Source: GWB1-39-12 sp964435575
GTDB taxonomy: Bacteria; Patescibacteriota; Microgenomatia; UBA8517
Reading direction: 5' to 3'
DNA: 9,505 nucleotides
NCBI GenBank assembly: GCA_964435575.1
Contig: CAYSZS010000031.1
Span: forward strand, 1 to 9,505
Part shown: piece by piece, positions 4,993 through 9,505 of the stretch
How positions within the stretch are numbered: the stretch's first letter is position 1
How the letters are laid out: every line of letters begins with the position of its first letter
Made by a program: the position numbers and the translations under genes
The notes under the pieces: model-generated
Seen by the model: only the letters and a program-made list of their open reading frames with translations
What the model was told of the DNA's origin: nothing
The model's database searches: none

Positions 4993-5010
4993 CTGAGAAA
5001 AAGCTTAAGG
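4993..5010 (-). promoter_or_regulatory. Putative response-regulator box, Spy-like promoter
   Basis: Minus-strand CCTTAAGCTTTTTCTCAG keeps the downstream half-site TTCTCAG exactly and has CCTTAAG as a diverged upstream half. Thirteen bases in a row (AGCTTTTTCTCAG) are identical to the hydrolase box. A further CTTAA lies 10 bp upstream, so a third half-site is possible. It overlaps the terminator of the DUF4926 gene. Confidence 0.5.
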
Positions 5011-5021
5011 GTTGTTAAGCT
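4998..5021 (-). terminator. Rho-independent terminator of the two-component/DUF operon
   Basis: Minus-strand AGCTTAA (5021-5015) pairs perfectly with TTAAGCT (5008-5002) around CAACCC, and TTTTT follows (5002-4998). It begins 20 nt after the DUF4926 stop. The stem is weak in GC, and the same bases form part of the regulator box. Confidence 0.65.
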
Positions 5022-5041
5022 GGAAGTGAATGGACTGGAAT

Positions 5042-5272
5042 TTAAAAAGAAGCAAAAGCTCGTGCATGAAGAATTTCAACTCTAGCCATGGGGCGAATTT
5101 CATTTTTGGCAAGTGTGACGAGGGCTATGGTTTTGCCTAAAGCAGTTACAAACTCAACTTCCATAGCTTTCTCCTTATCGTAAACATGAACCACTGTTCC
5201 AATATCGCCTTTTTTGAGTCCGTACTCTTTAATGTCTTTCTTGAGAACAACTGTATCTAATTCGTCAAACAT
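5042..5272 (-). CDS. DUF4926 family protein
   Basis: 76-aa small protein of the DUF4926 type, a compact beta-barrel-like fold. The family pattern is clear: MFDELDTVVLKKDI, then GLKKGDIGTVVHVY, then EVEFVTALGKTIALVTLAKNEIRPM. The GDxGTVVxVY signature and the 'VEF...G.T.ALVTL' strands are intact. The last residues (about 64-76) extend a little beyond the common end. No biochemical function is established to my knowledge. The gene follows DUF6883 by 20 nt and has a Shine-Dalgarno sequence GGAG 6 nt before ATG 5272. From memory, DUF6883 and DUF4926 genes are often adjacent, and the pair may act together, perhaps like a toxin-immunity or toxin-antitoxin module. That role is inference. Confidence 0.85.
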   Translation of the reverse strand: MFDELDTVVLKKDIKEYGLKKGDIGTVVHVYDKEKAMEVEFVTALGKTIALVTLAKNEIRPMARVEILHARAFASF

Positions 5273-5292
5273 ATAAAACTCCTTTTAAAGAA

Positions 5293-5625
5293 TTATACAG
5301 GATAAGCTGTAATAAAACGAGGCCGAGTTTTTCCTGTTTCAACGATCCATATAGTTTGTATCCGAACCGATTTGCCTTTCGAAGACTTTATTGTTCCTTC
5401 AATAATGTATTTCTTACCATACTCCGAAGAAGTTATTTCAGTTAGTTCATTTTCAGCAGCGATTTTTAATAATAGCTGTTCTAACTTTTTAGCGTCTTTT
5501 TGACTGAAGCCTGTGGTATTGAAAAACTTTGCTTTTAATTTTCCGACTGGATGTTCTATAGAAAGCAAATAATTCTTAATCTTCTTCGTAGAAACTAAGG
5601 CGACTTCTCCATTTGGCAGTTTCAT
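5293..5625 (-). CDS. DUF6883 family protein
   Basis: 110 aa from ATG 5625. Matches the DUF6883 pattern: MKLPNGEVALVSTKKIKNYLLS, EHPVGKLKAKFFNTTGF, a helix with the KDAKKLEQLL segment, EYGKKYIIEGTIKSSKGKSVRIQTIWIVETGKTRPRFITAYPV as the C-terminal beta part (quoted here in outline of its key residues E, Y, G, W, R, Y). Small domains of this kind also occur at the ends of polymorphic toxins, which suggests a nuclease-like or toxin-like role, but no catalytic set is established. The open frame extends to TTG 5646 directly after the kinase stop; the family normally begins MKLPN, so ATG 5625 is preferred. It lies 21 nt after the kinase gene and before DUF4926, so it is probably cotranscribed with both. 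Confidence 0.8.
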   Translation of the reverse strand: MKLPNGEVALVSTKKIKNYLLSIEHPVGKLKAKFFNTTGFSQKDAKKLEQLLLKIAAENELTEITSSEYGKKYIIEGTIKSSKGKSVRIQTIWIVETGKTRPRFITAYPV

Positions 5626-5646
5626 TCCAACTACATAATACACCAA

Positions 5647-6693
5647 TTACAAGGGGAGTTTGACCATGAAAGTAGATCCTTTCCCAATTTGACTTTCCAC
5701 TTTTATCTCACCCTTATGCACATCGACAATTGATTTTGCAATTGAGAGGCCGAGGCCGTAACCGTCGGCTTTGATCTTACTTCTCGAAGTATCGGCTCTG
5801 TAAAATCTATCAAAAATATGAGAGATGTCTTTTTCATCAATCCCAACTCCTTTATCATCTACTTCTATATTTGCATGCTTTTTCTTACTTTTTACTCTTA
5901 CACTTACTTTACTCTTTTCGGGCGAGTACTTAATCGCATTATTAATAAGAATTGAAATGAGTTCTACTAAGCTCTGCGGATTTCCCTTAACTACCACTTG
6001 ACTCAGATCCTCTTTTACTTTTATCCTCTTATCTTTGGCTTGTGGCATATTTCTTTCAATCGCTTGTCTTGCCGCCTCGGCTAAATCAACGTCTTCCATT
6101 GGTAAGCCGCGACCATTTGAGTCGTAACGAGATAGGGATAAAAGATTGTCGGAAAAGTATTTCATTTTGTCTATTTCCGACAAGTTACTTTTTAATAATT
6201 CTTTTGCATCGACTAATTTTAATTTTTTATCACGAAGTGCAACTTCAACTTCAGTTTTCATCGAGGTTAGGGGAGTACGAAGTTCGTGTGATGCATCTGC
6301 AACGAACCTTTTTTGTTCGTCAACCATTACTTCGATGGGTTGAAGAGTTTTGCCTGCTAGAAAGTATCCTGCCGTTCCGGCTAATACAAAAATTGCTCCG
6401 TTGATGATTGCCAGTTGAATAGCGAAACGCCGTTTTGCAAGGTTTATTATTTCGATGACTTCATCTGGGGGGATTTCATCAGGATAAATTACAAAAGGCA
6501 AAATTCTCGTAAAGCCACCCTGCCTTTCGATTAAAATTCTTCTCTCGGGTAGGTTGTGCATTGATTGATAACGAAAGCCACGACCGAGTTCTTTTGTAAA
6601 GCCACGATAAACTATCAAACTGAAAAACCCACTTACCAACATTATGATAAGTAGATACCAGAGTGTGAGTTTAATGCGAGCGTTTTGAAACAT
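5647..6693 (-). CDS. Sensor histidine kinase (HisKA/HATPase), partner of the adjacent regulator
   Basis: 348 aa. Two membrane segments (about 9-28 and 91-113) bracket an extracytoplasmic sensor loop of only about 60 residues (31-90), basic and aromatic in its first part. HisKA follows with the H-box ASHELRTPL, where H136 is the phosphoryl acceptor. The ATP domain has an N-box (LINNAIKYSP, N251/N252), a G1 box (DDKGVGID), an F-box (IFDRFYRADTSRS) and a G2 box (GYGLGLSIAKSIV), all intact. Only about 20 residues separate the second membrane segment from the H-box, so there is no full HAMP domain. It would autophosphorylate and pass the phosphate to D51 of the regulator encoded 73 nt upstream. 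The 73-nt gap is AT-rich with repeated AATTAGAA and no Shine-Dalgarno sequence. The signal is unknown; copper or envelope stress is suggested by the putative target genes. Confidence 0.93.
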   Translation of the reverse strand: MFQNARIKLTLWYLLIIMLVSGFFSLIVYRGFTKELGRGFRYQSMHNLPERRILIERQGGFTRILPFVIYPDEIPPDEVIEIINLAKRRFAIQLAIINGAIFVLAGTAGYFLAGKTLQPIEVMVDEQKRFVADASHELRTPLTSMKTEVEVALRDKKLKLVDAKELLKSNLSEIDKMKYFSDNLLSLSRYDSNGRGLPMEDVDLAEAARQAIERNMPQAKDKRIKVKEDLSQVVVKGNPQSLVELISILINNAIKYSPEKSKVSVRVKSKKKHANIEVDDKGVGIDEKDISHIFDRFYRADTSRSKIKADGYGLGLSIAKSIVDVHKGEIKVESQIGKGSTFMVKLPL

Positions 6694-6766
6694 GTTTTTA
6701 AAAATTTCTAATTATTCTAATTTCTAATTGACCTAAACAAATCCCAAGCACTAATATCCCAATAGG

Positions 6767-7441
6767 TTAATTTCCTAAACGGTATCCAAATCCTCTCACC
6801 GTATGAATTAGGGGAGTGGAATTTGGAAAAGCGTTATCTATTTTTTTTCGCAGATAGCCAATATAAACTTCAACGGTATTAGGCAATATGTCTGCGTTGT
6901 AGTCCCATACGTGGGCAATAATTTGGTCTTTGCTTATAATCCTGTCAGGATTACGCATTAAATATTCGAGAAGAGAGAATTCTTTTCGCGAAAGAAAAAC
7001 CCGCTTTCCAGATCTTTTTACTTCGAATGTTAGAGTATTTAAAATTAAGTCTTTAGTTTTAAGTATTATATTGCCACCGTTTTGAGGCCTCCTGGTAAGC
7101 GCGCGGACACGGGCTTGAAGTTCTTCAAAAGCAAAAGGTTTTACCAAATAGTCATCGGCACCTGAGTTAAGTCCGGTAACTTTGTCCTGAATTTGTCCTT
7201 TCGCAGTCAGCATCAAAATCGGTGTGTGATTTTTTTCTTCCCGAAGTTTTTTACAAAGAGTTACTCCGTCCATTCCGGGGAGCATCAAGTCTAATATTAT
7301 TGCATCATATTCTTCGGTTGAAGCCATATCGTATCCTTCTGTCCCATCATAAATCACATCCACTGCAAACCCCTCTTGTTCCAGGCCACGCTTAACTGAA
7401 TTTGCAATTTTGTGTTCGTCTTCAACAATAAGCACCCTCAT
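6767..7441 (-). CDS. OmpR/PhoB-family response regulator
   Basis: 224 aa, full length. Receiver domain (1-117): acidic pair E7/D8, phospho-acceptor D51 in LDLMLPGMDG, T79 in MLTAKG and K101 in LVKPFAF, all conserved. The winged-helix DNA-binding domain (125-224) has FLSRKEFSLLEYLMRNPDRIISKDQI, then TVEVYIGYLRKKID as recognition helix and HTVRGFGYRL as wing. Such regulators bind 7-bp direct repeats with an 11-bp period. Exactly such a box lies in this gene's own promoter and before two other transcription units here, which suggests autoregulation and a local regulon. ATG 7441 lies 7 nt after TATAAT, giving a leaderless mRNA. It is followed by its kinase and preceded by the FKBP gene, with 59 bp between. 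Confidence 0.95.
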   Translation of the reverse strand: MRVLIVEDEHKIANSVKRGLEQEGFAVDVIYDGTEGYDMASTEEYDAIILDLMLPGMDGVTLCKKLREEKNHTPILMLTAKGQIQDKVTGLNSGADDYLVKPFAFEELQARVRALTRRPQNGGNIILKTKDLILNTLTFEVKRSGKRVFLSRKEFSLLEYLMRNPDRIISKDQIIAHVWDYNADILPNTVEVYIGYLRKKIDNAFPNSTPLIHTVRGFGYRLGN

Positions 7442-7448
7442 ACCCTAA

Positions 7449-7454
7449 ATTATA
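7449..7454 (-). promoter_or_regulatory. -10 element of the response regulator operon (leaderless)
   Basis: A perfect minus-strand TATAAT lies 7 nt before ATG 7441, with the start predicted at 7442 or 7441. No -35 is visible; the regulator box ends 9 bp upstream and occupies that position. Confidence 0.6.
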
Positions 7455-7463
7455 CATTCAAAC

Positions 7464-7481
7464 CTGAAAATTAGCTGAAAA
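7464..7481 (-). promoter_or_regulatory. Putative response-regulator box, autoregulatory site
   Basis: Minus-strand TTTTCAGCTAATTTTCAG is two perfect copies of TTTTCAG with a CTAA spacer and an 11-bp period. The 7-4-7 layout and the 9-bp distance to the -10 are those of a pho-box-like activator site replacing the -35. It lies in the 59-bp gap between the FKBP gene and the regulator gene. Confidence 0.6.
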
Positions 7482-7500
7482 GATGGCTTGTCTGAGGAAT

Positions 7501-7992
7501 TTATTCTACTTTCAAAAGTTCTATTTCGAAGATCAGAGTCGAGTTAGCGGGAATCGTTCCGGTAACTTCTGCGCCATAGCCCAGAGAAGAAGGAATAGTA
7601 AGCTTTCTTTTTCCACCAACCTTCATTCCGGCTACACCCTGATCCCAACCCTTGATTACAAAACCTGAACCTAAGACGAAGCTAAAGGGTTCACCGCGGT
7701 CATAGGAGCTGTCAAATTGGGTGCCGTTTGTTAAAGTTCCTTTGTAATTTACAGTTACAGTTTTTCCTACAACGGCTTCTGCGCCTGTTCCTACTTTTAA
7801 GTCCTCGATTGTTAATTCCTCCTGCATGGGTGTAATTGTAACATCTTGCATCGGTTCCTGAGTCGGCGTAAATATTGTCGGGGTTGGTAAGGAAGAATTG
7901 GATGAATTATCCTCTTGGGAATTTTTATTAAAATAAAAAACGCTTACCCCAATTACCGCAAGGATGGACACGACTACTAAAAATTTATTCAT
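7501..7992 (-). CDS. Membrane-anchored FKBP-type peptidyl-prolyl cis-trans isomerase
   Basis: 163 aa. The N-terminal membrane segment (4-21) and a Ser/Thr/Pro/Gln-rich linker (25-60) place the catalytic domain outside the membrane, where it would help fold exported proteins. The FKBP domain (61-163) keeps the active-site set: Y83 (VNYKGTL), F93 and D94 (FDSS), R99 and F103 (RGEPFSF), V112, I113 and W116 (VIKGWDQG), Y139 (LGYG) and F155 (LIFEIELL). It is about the size of FKBP12, so it should be active. ATG 7992 is chosen over an upstream in-frame extension because the extension runs through the predicted -10 region and lacks a signal anchor. No terminator is seen before the regulator gene, so read-through into the two-component operon is possible and would link folding capacity to the same envelope system. 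Confidence 0.92.
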   Translation of the reverse strand: MNKFLVVVSILAVIGVSVFYFNKNSQEDNSSNSSLPTPTIFTPTQEPMQDVTITPMQEELTIEDLKVGTGAEAVVGKTVTVNYKGTLTNGTQFDSSYDRGEPFSFVLGSGFVIKGWDQGVAGMKVGGKRKLTIPSSLGYGAEVTGTIPANSTLIFEIELLKVE

Positions 7993-8007
7993 TTTCGATC
8001 TTCTAAG

Positions 8008-8035
8008 ATTATAAAAAACTGATGGCACTTTTCAA
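8008..8035 (-). promoter_or_regulatory. Promoter of the FKBP gene
   Basis: Minus-strand TTGAAA (8035-8030), a 16-bp spacer and TATAAT (8013-8008). The predicted start near 8001 leaves a leader of about 9 nt without a Shine-Dalgarno sequence. The rest of the divergent gap holds a 10-bp palindrome ATCCTAGGAT (8042-8051) and two copies of ATTTGTTAA(A)G (8063-8073, 8094-8103), of unknown meaning. Confidence 0.65.
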
Positions 8036-8141
8036 GTAGGTATCCTAGGATTTGAGAAATTTATTTGTTAAAGACAATAAAATCTACAATGCGATTTGTT
8101 AAGGGGCTGCAAAGATAACAAAGAGATTTTGATTTATATAA

Positions 8142-8170
8142 TTGACACCAACTAGGAAGATGACTATTAT
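8142..8170 (+). promoter_or_regulatory. Consensus promoter of the coiled-coil gene (leaderless)
   Basis: Perfect TTGACA (8142-8147), a 17-bp spacer and TATTAT (8165-8170, 5 of 6). The start is predicted at 8177, one base before ATG 8178. A TTG inside the -35 box is in frame but cannot be the start. Confidence 0.75.
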
Positions 8171-8177
8171 CTATTCA

Positions 8178-8414
8178 ATGAATAAGAAACAAAAGGAAGA
8201 ACAGATCAAGTTTTTCGTTGATGCTTTTCATGAAGTTGTTATTCCTGTTTTAGATAATCTGGCAACTAAGGATGATTTAAATCAAGCTGTCGATAAAATC
8301 GAAAGACGAATAGACAAAATTGATGACCGTTTGGACAGGCATGGAAAAATGCTTGGCGATCATGAAAAAAAGCTTGATAAAATCAGTAAACATATCAGGC
8401 TTGTTGCTGTTTAA
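8178..8414 (+). CDS. Small coiled-coil hypothetical protein
   Basis: 78 aa, soluble, without signal or membrane segment. The N-terminus (1-27) is a helix MNKKQKEEQIKFFVDAFHE followed by the hydrophobic VVIPVLDNL. From residue 29 the sequence ATKDDLNQAVDKIERRIDKIDDRLDRHGKMLGDHEKKLDKI shows heptads with I or L at a and d positions, a parallel coiled coil likely to form dimers or trimers. The type 'ATKDDL...RIDKIDDRLDRHxKML' is common among small CPR proteins. Its function is unknown; oligomerisation or adapter roles would be guesses. The start is set by the consensus promoter placing transcription at the ATG. Confidence 0.75.
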   Translation: MNKKQKEEQIKFFVDAFHEVVIPVLDNLATKDDLNQAVDKIERRIDKIDDRLDRHGKMLGDHEKKLDKISKHIRLVAV

Positions 8415-8463
8415 AGCTTGACCACTTACTTCTTTTAACCTCAATATTTTAAAGTTATAATTT

Positions 8464-8483
8464 TTTTGTAGGATTTTGTAGGA
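8464..8483 (+). repeat. Tandem 10-bp duplication
   Basis: TTTTGTAGGA occurs twice head to tail in the 208-bp gap between the coiled-coil gene and the phosphatase gene. Probably replication slippage next to a T run. Confidence 0.6.
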
Positions 8484-8532
8484 TTAAGATTAATATGAAT
8501 TTGAAAGAAGAGAAACAATCTTTGAGAACAAA

Positions 8533-8616
8533 TACCTTCAATGGATACCTTGGTTACAAGGACAGCTTTTAAAGCACGATATTGCAGTTGCAATCCCAGA
8601 AGTATATAACTATTAA
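8533..8616 (+). pseudogene. Possible remnant of an RBBP9/YdeN-like serine hydrolase
   Basis: One frame reads YLQ-WIPWLQGQLLKHDIAVAIP-EVYNY and stops at 8616. It resembles the stretch after the HG motif in RBBP9/YdeN-type alpha/beta hydrolases, where 'W(F/I)PWL...L...G..V.VP' describes the first helix and next strand. Nothing else of such a protein is present: there is no start codon, no HG motif and no GxSxG. If real, it is a decayed internal fragment of about 28 codons. The match is from memory of the family pattern and is short, so chance is possible. Confidence 0.4.
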
Positions 8617-8622
8617 TAATCC

Positions 8623-9396
8623 ATGGAAGAATATCTTACTTTTGCTAAAAATCTTGCACTAAATGCAGGTAATATTATGCTTAAATACTTTCAGGTGGGG
8701 TTGGATAGTAAAGTTAAGAGTGACAATTCAATAGTTTCAGTTGCAGATGAGGAGATTAATCAACTTGTTATCGATGAAGTTTCAAAAAAGTTTCCAGACT
8801 TTTCTGTTTTTGGTGAGGAAGGGAGCGTTCATAAAAAATCCAATTTCGTCTGGGTCTGTGATCCATTGGATGGAACAGTACCCTTTGTTAAAGGCCTTCC
8901 TATTTCAGTTTTCTCCCTAGCTTTAGTTAAAGACGGTAAGCCTATTGTTGGGGTTGTCTATGATCCATTTACAAAAAGACTTTACTCTGCAACTGTAGGC
9001 GGTGGAGCTTATTTAGATGACTCTTCTATTCGAGTAAGTAATAAAAAATTGGATAGACAAGCAACAATTGATTCCGAATGGTATCCAAACACTAAATTTG
9101 ATTTCGATCCAGCTTGCCATGATTTATCTTTCAAAACTGGGGTTTACGTTTTGCATATAGGCAGCACAATTAATGCAGCTTGTATGGTTGCCAGTGGACA
9201 ATTGGAAGCAATGATCTTTGATGGCTCTGAAGAAAAAAATGTAGACATAGCTGCGGTTAAAGTCATTGTAGAAGAAGCAGGCGGTAGGGTAACTGATTTA
9301 TTCGGTAGGGAGCAGCGTTATGATCAAGCGATCAAAGGGGCAGTAGTGTCTAATGGCATAGTGCACAACCAACTAATTAATTTAGTAGATATATGA
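8623..9396 (+). CDS. Inositol monophosphatase family enzyme
   Basis: 257 aa, the usual size of the family. These Mg2+-dependent, Li+-sensitive phosphatases hydrolyse inositol monophosphate or related substrates such as histidinol phosphate or adenosine bisphosphate; the substrate cannot be assigned here. Metal-binding motifs are GEEG (E65, E66), DPLDGT (D80, D83) and the C-terminal D208 in NVDIAAVKVIVEEAGG. The usual Trp of the WDxAA motif is Asn-Val here, though the catalytic Asp is kept. VSVADEEIN (38-46) and HIGSTINAACMVASGQLEA (178-196) are also family features. The mRNA start is unclear: TATAAC (8605-8610) would give a 6-nt leader, and there is no Shine-Dalgarno sequence. It is probably monocistronic, with a weak hairpin near the right edge as a possible terminator. 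The stop is TGA. Confidence 0.92.
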   Translation: MEEYLTFAKNLALNAGNIMLKYFQVGLDSKVKSDNSIVSVADEEINQLVIDEVSKKFPDFSVFGEEGSVHKKSNFVWVCDPLDGTVPFVKGLPISVFSLALVKDGKPIVGVVYDPFTKRLYSATVGGGAYLDDSSIRVSNKKLDRQATIDSEWYPNTKFDFDPACHDLSFKTGVYVLHIGSTINAACMVASGQLEAMIFDGSEEKNVDIAAVKVIVEEAGGRVTDLFGREQRYDQAIKGAVVSNGIVHNQLINLVDI

Positions 9397-9407
9397 GTAA
9401 AATTAGA

Positions 9408-9473
9408 TGGTTAACACTCCAGGAATGATATATGGTTAACACTCCAGGTGGTTAACACTCCAGGAATGATATA
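9408..9473 (+). repeat. Cluster of three 16-bp direct repeats with two 9-bp linkers
   Basis: TGGTTAACACTCCAGG occurs at 9408-9423, 9433-9448 and 9449-9464. AATGATATA follows the first and third copies, so the order is R-L-R-R-L and a 25-bp R-L unit is perfectly duplicated at 9408-9432 and 9449-9473. GTTAAC inside R is palindromic. It begins 11 bp after the phosphatase stop. Confidence 0.85.
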
Positions 9474-9474
9474 G

Positions 9475-9504
9475 GTAGACAAACCTGGTATTATCTACGT
9501 TTTT
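9475..9504 (+). terminator. Weak terminator-like hairpin at the window edge
   Basis: GTAGA (9475-9479) pairs with TCTAC (9494-9498), with two more A-T pairs inside after a mismatch, and GTTTTT follows. It could end the phosphatase transcript. The stem is short and the T run is near the window end. Confidence 0.35.
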
Positions 9505-9505
9505 A

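Noticed and set aside
5292..5297. Internal TATAAT before DUF4926
   Set aside because: It lies over the DUF6883 stop codon and has no -35; DUF4926 has a good ribosome binding site and is adequately explained by operon transcription.
5626..5646. TTG at 5646 as DUF6883 start
   Set aside because: The family starts MKLPN, matching ATG 5625; the TTG directly abuts the kinase stop without a ribosome binding site.
8142..8177. TTG at 8142 as start of the coiled-coil protein
   Set aside because: The TTG is part of a perfect TTGACA -35 box, and transcription is predicted to begin at the ATG 8178.
9394..9396. Recoded TGA (Gly) as in Gracilibacteria/SR1
   Set aside because: TGA ends the phosphatase at the normal family length, and no internal TGA is needed to keep any gene open.
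9408..9473. CRISPR array
   Set aside because: Repeats are only 16 bp, spacers are 9 and 0 bp and identical where present, and no cas gene is near.

Overview
The window reads as a chromosomal segment of a small-genome, AT-rich bacterium, most likely Candidate Phyla Radiation (Patescibacteria), probably a Microgenomates-type lineage. This is an inference from gene style: a short pseudopilin with the 'AALNP..R..D.RNARRW' neck, a membrane-anchored C39-like peptidase fused to TPRs, an anchored cupredoxin, a small DUF2680/Spy-like protein, a coiled-coil 'ATKDDL' protein, a DUF6883/DUF4926 pair and a compact OmpR-type two-component system. There is no ribosomal, tRNA or phage gene to prove it. TGA ends the last gene, so code 11 fits and code 25 (TGA = Gly) is not needed.

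Layout. 1-603 (+): the tail of an unknown gene, then a promoter and a type IV pilin-like gene. 678-1046 (-): a conserved hypothetical gene. 1086-1292 (+): the C-terminal remnant of a VOC/glyoxalase gene and a textbook terminator. 1348-2475 (+): C39-like peptidase with TPRs. 2476-2754: non-coding, with a 40-bp hairpin and a minus-strand terminator. 2755-7992: eight consecutive minus-strand genes, in transcription order FKBP prolyl isomerase, response regulator, histidine kinase, DUF6883, DUF4926, Spy-like protein, alpha/beta hydrolase, cupredoxin. 8178-9396 (+): coiled-coil protein, a serine-hydrolase remnant, an inositol monophosphatase family enzyme, then a cluster of 16-bp repeats at the right edge.

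The minus-strand block looks like one functional unit. An 18-bp box of two 7-bp half-sites with an 11-bp period (TTTTCAG-N4-TTYTCAG) occurs in front of the response regulator, in front of the Spy-like gene and in front of the hydrolase-cupredoxin pair, each time 9-10 bp upstream of a -10-like hexamer. This is the geometry of a pho box and fits an OmpR/PhoB-family regulator that controls itself and two sets of membrane-anchored or exported proteins. I propose a compact envelope- or metal-stress regulon. The Met/His-rich Spy-like tail and the copper-type cupredoxin make copper a candidate signal, but the sequence does not prove the signal.

Two further themes stand out. Five genes have a -10 hexamer only 6-8 nt before the ATG, which predicts leaderless mRNAs, while four others carry near-perfect Shine-Dalgarno sequences. 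Two palindromic elements that look like dispersed genomic repeats have landed in functional places: one in frame inside the hydrolase gene, the other in the leader of the Spy-like gene next to its ribosome binding site.
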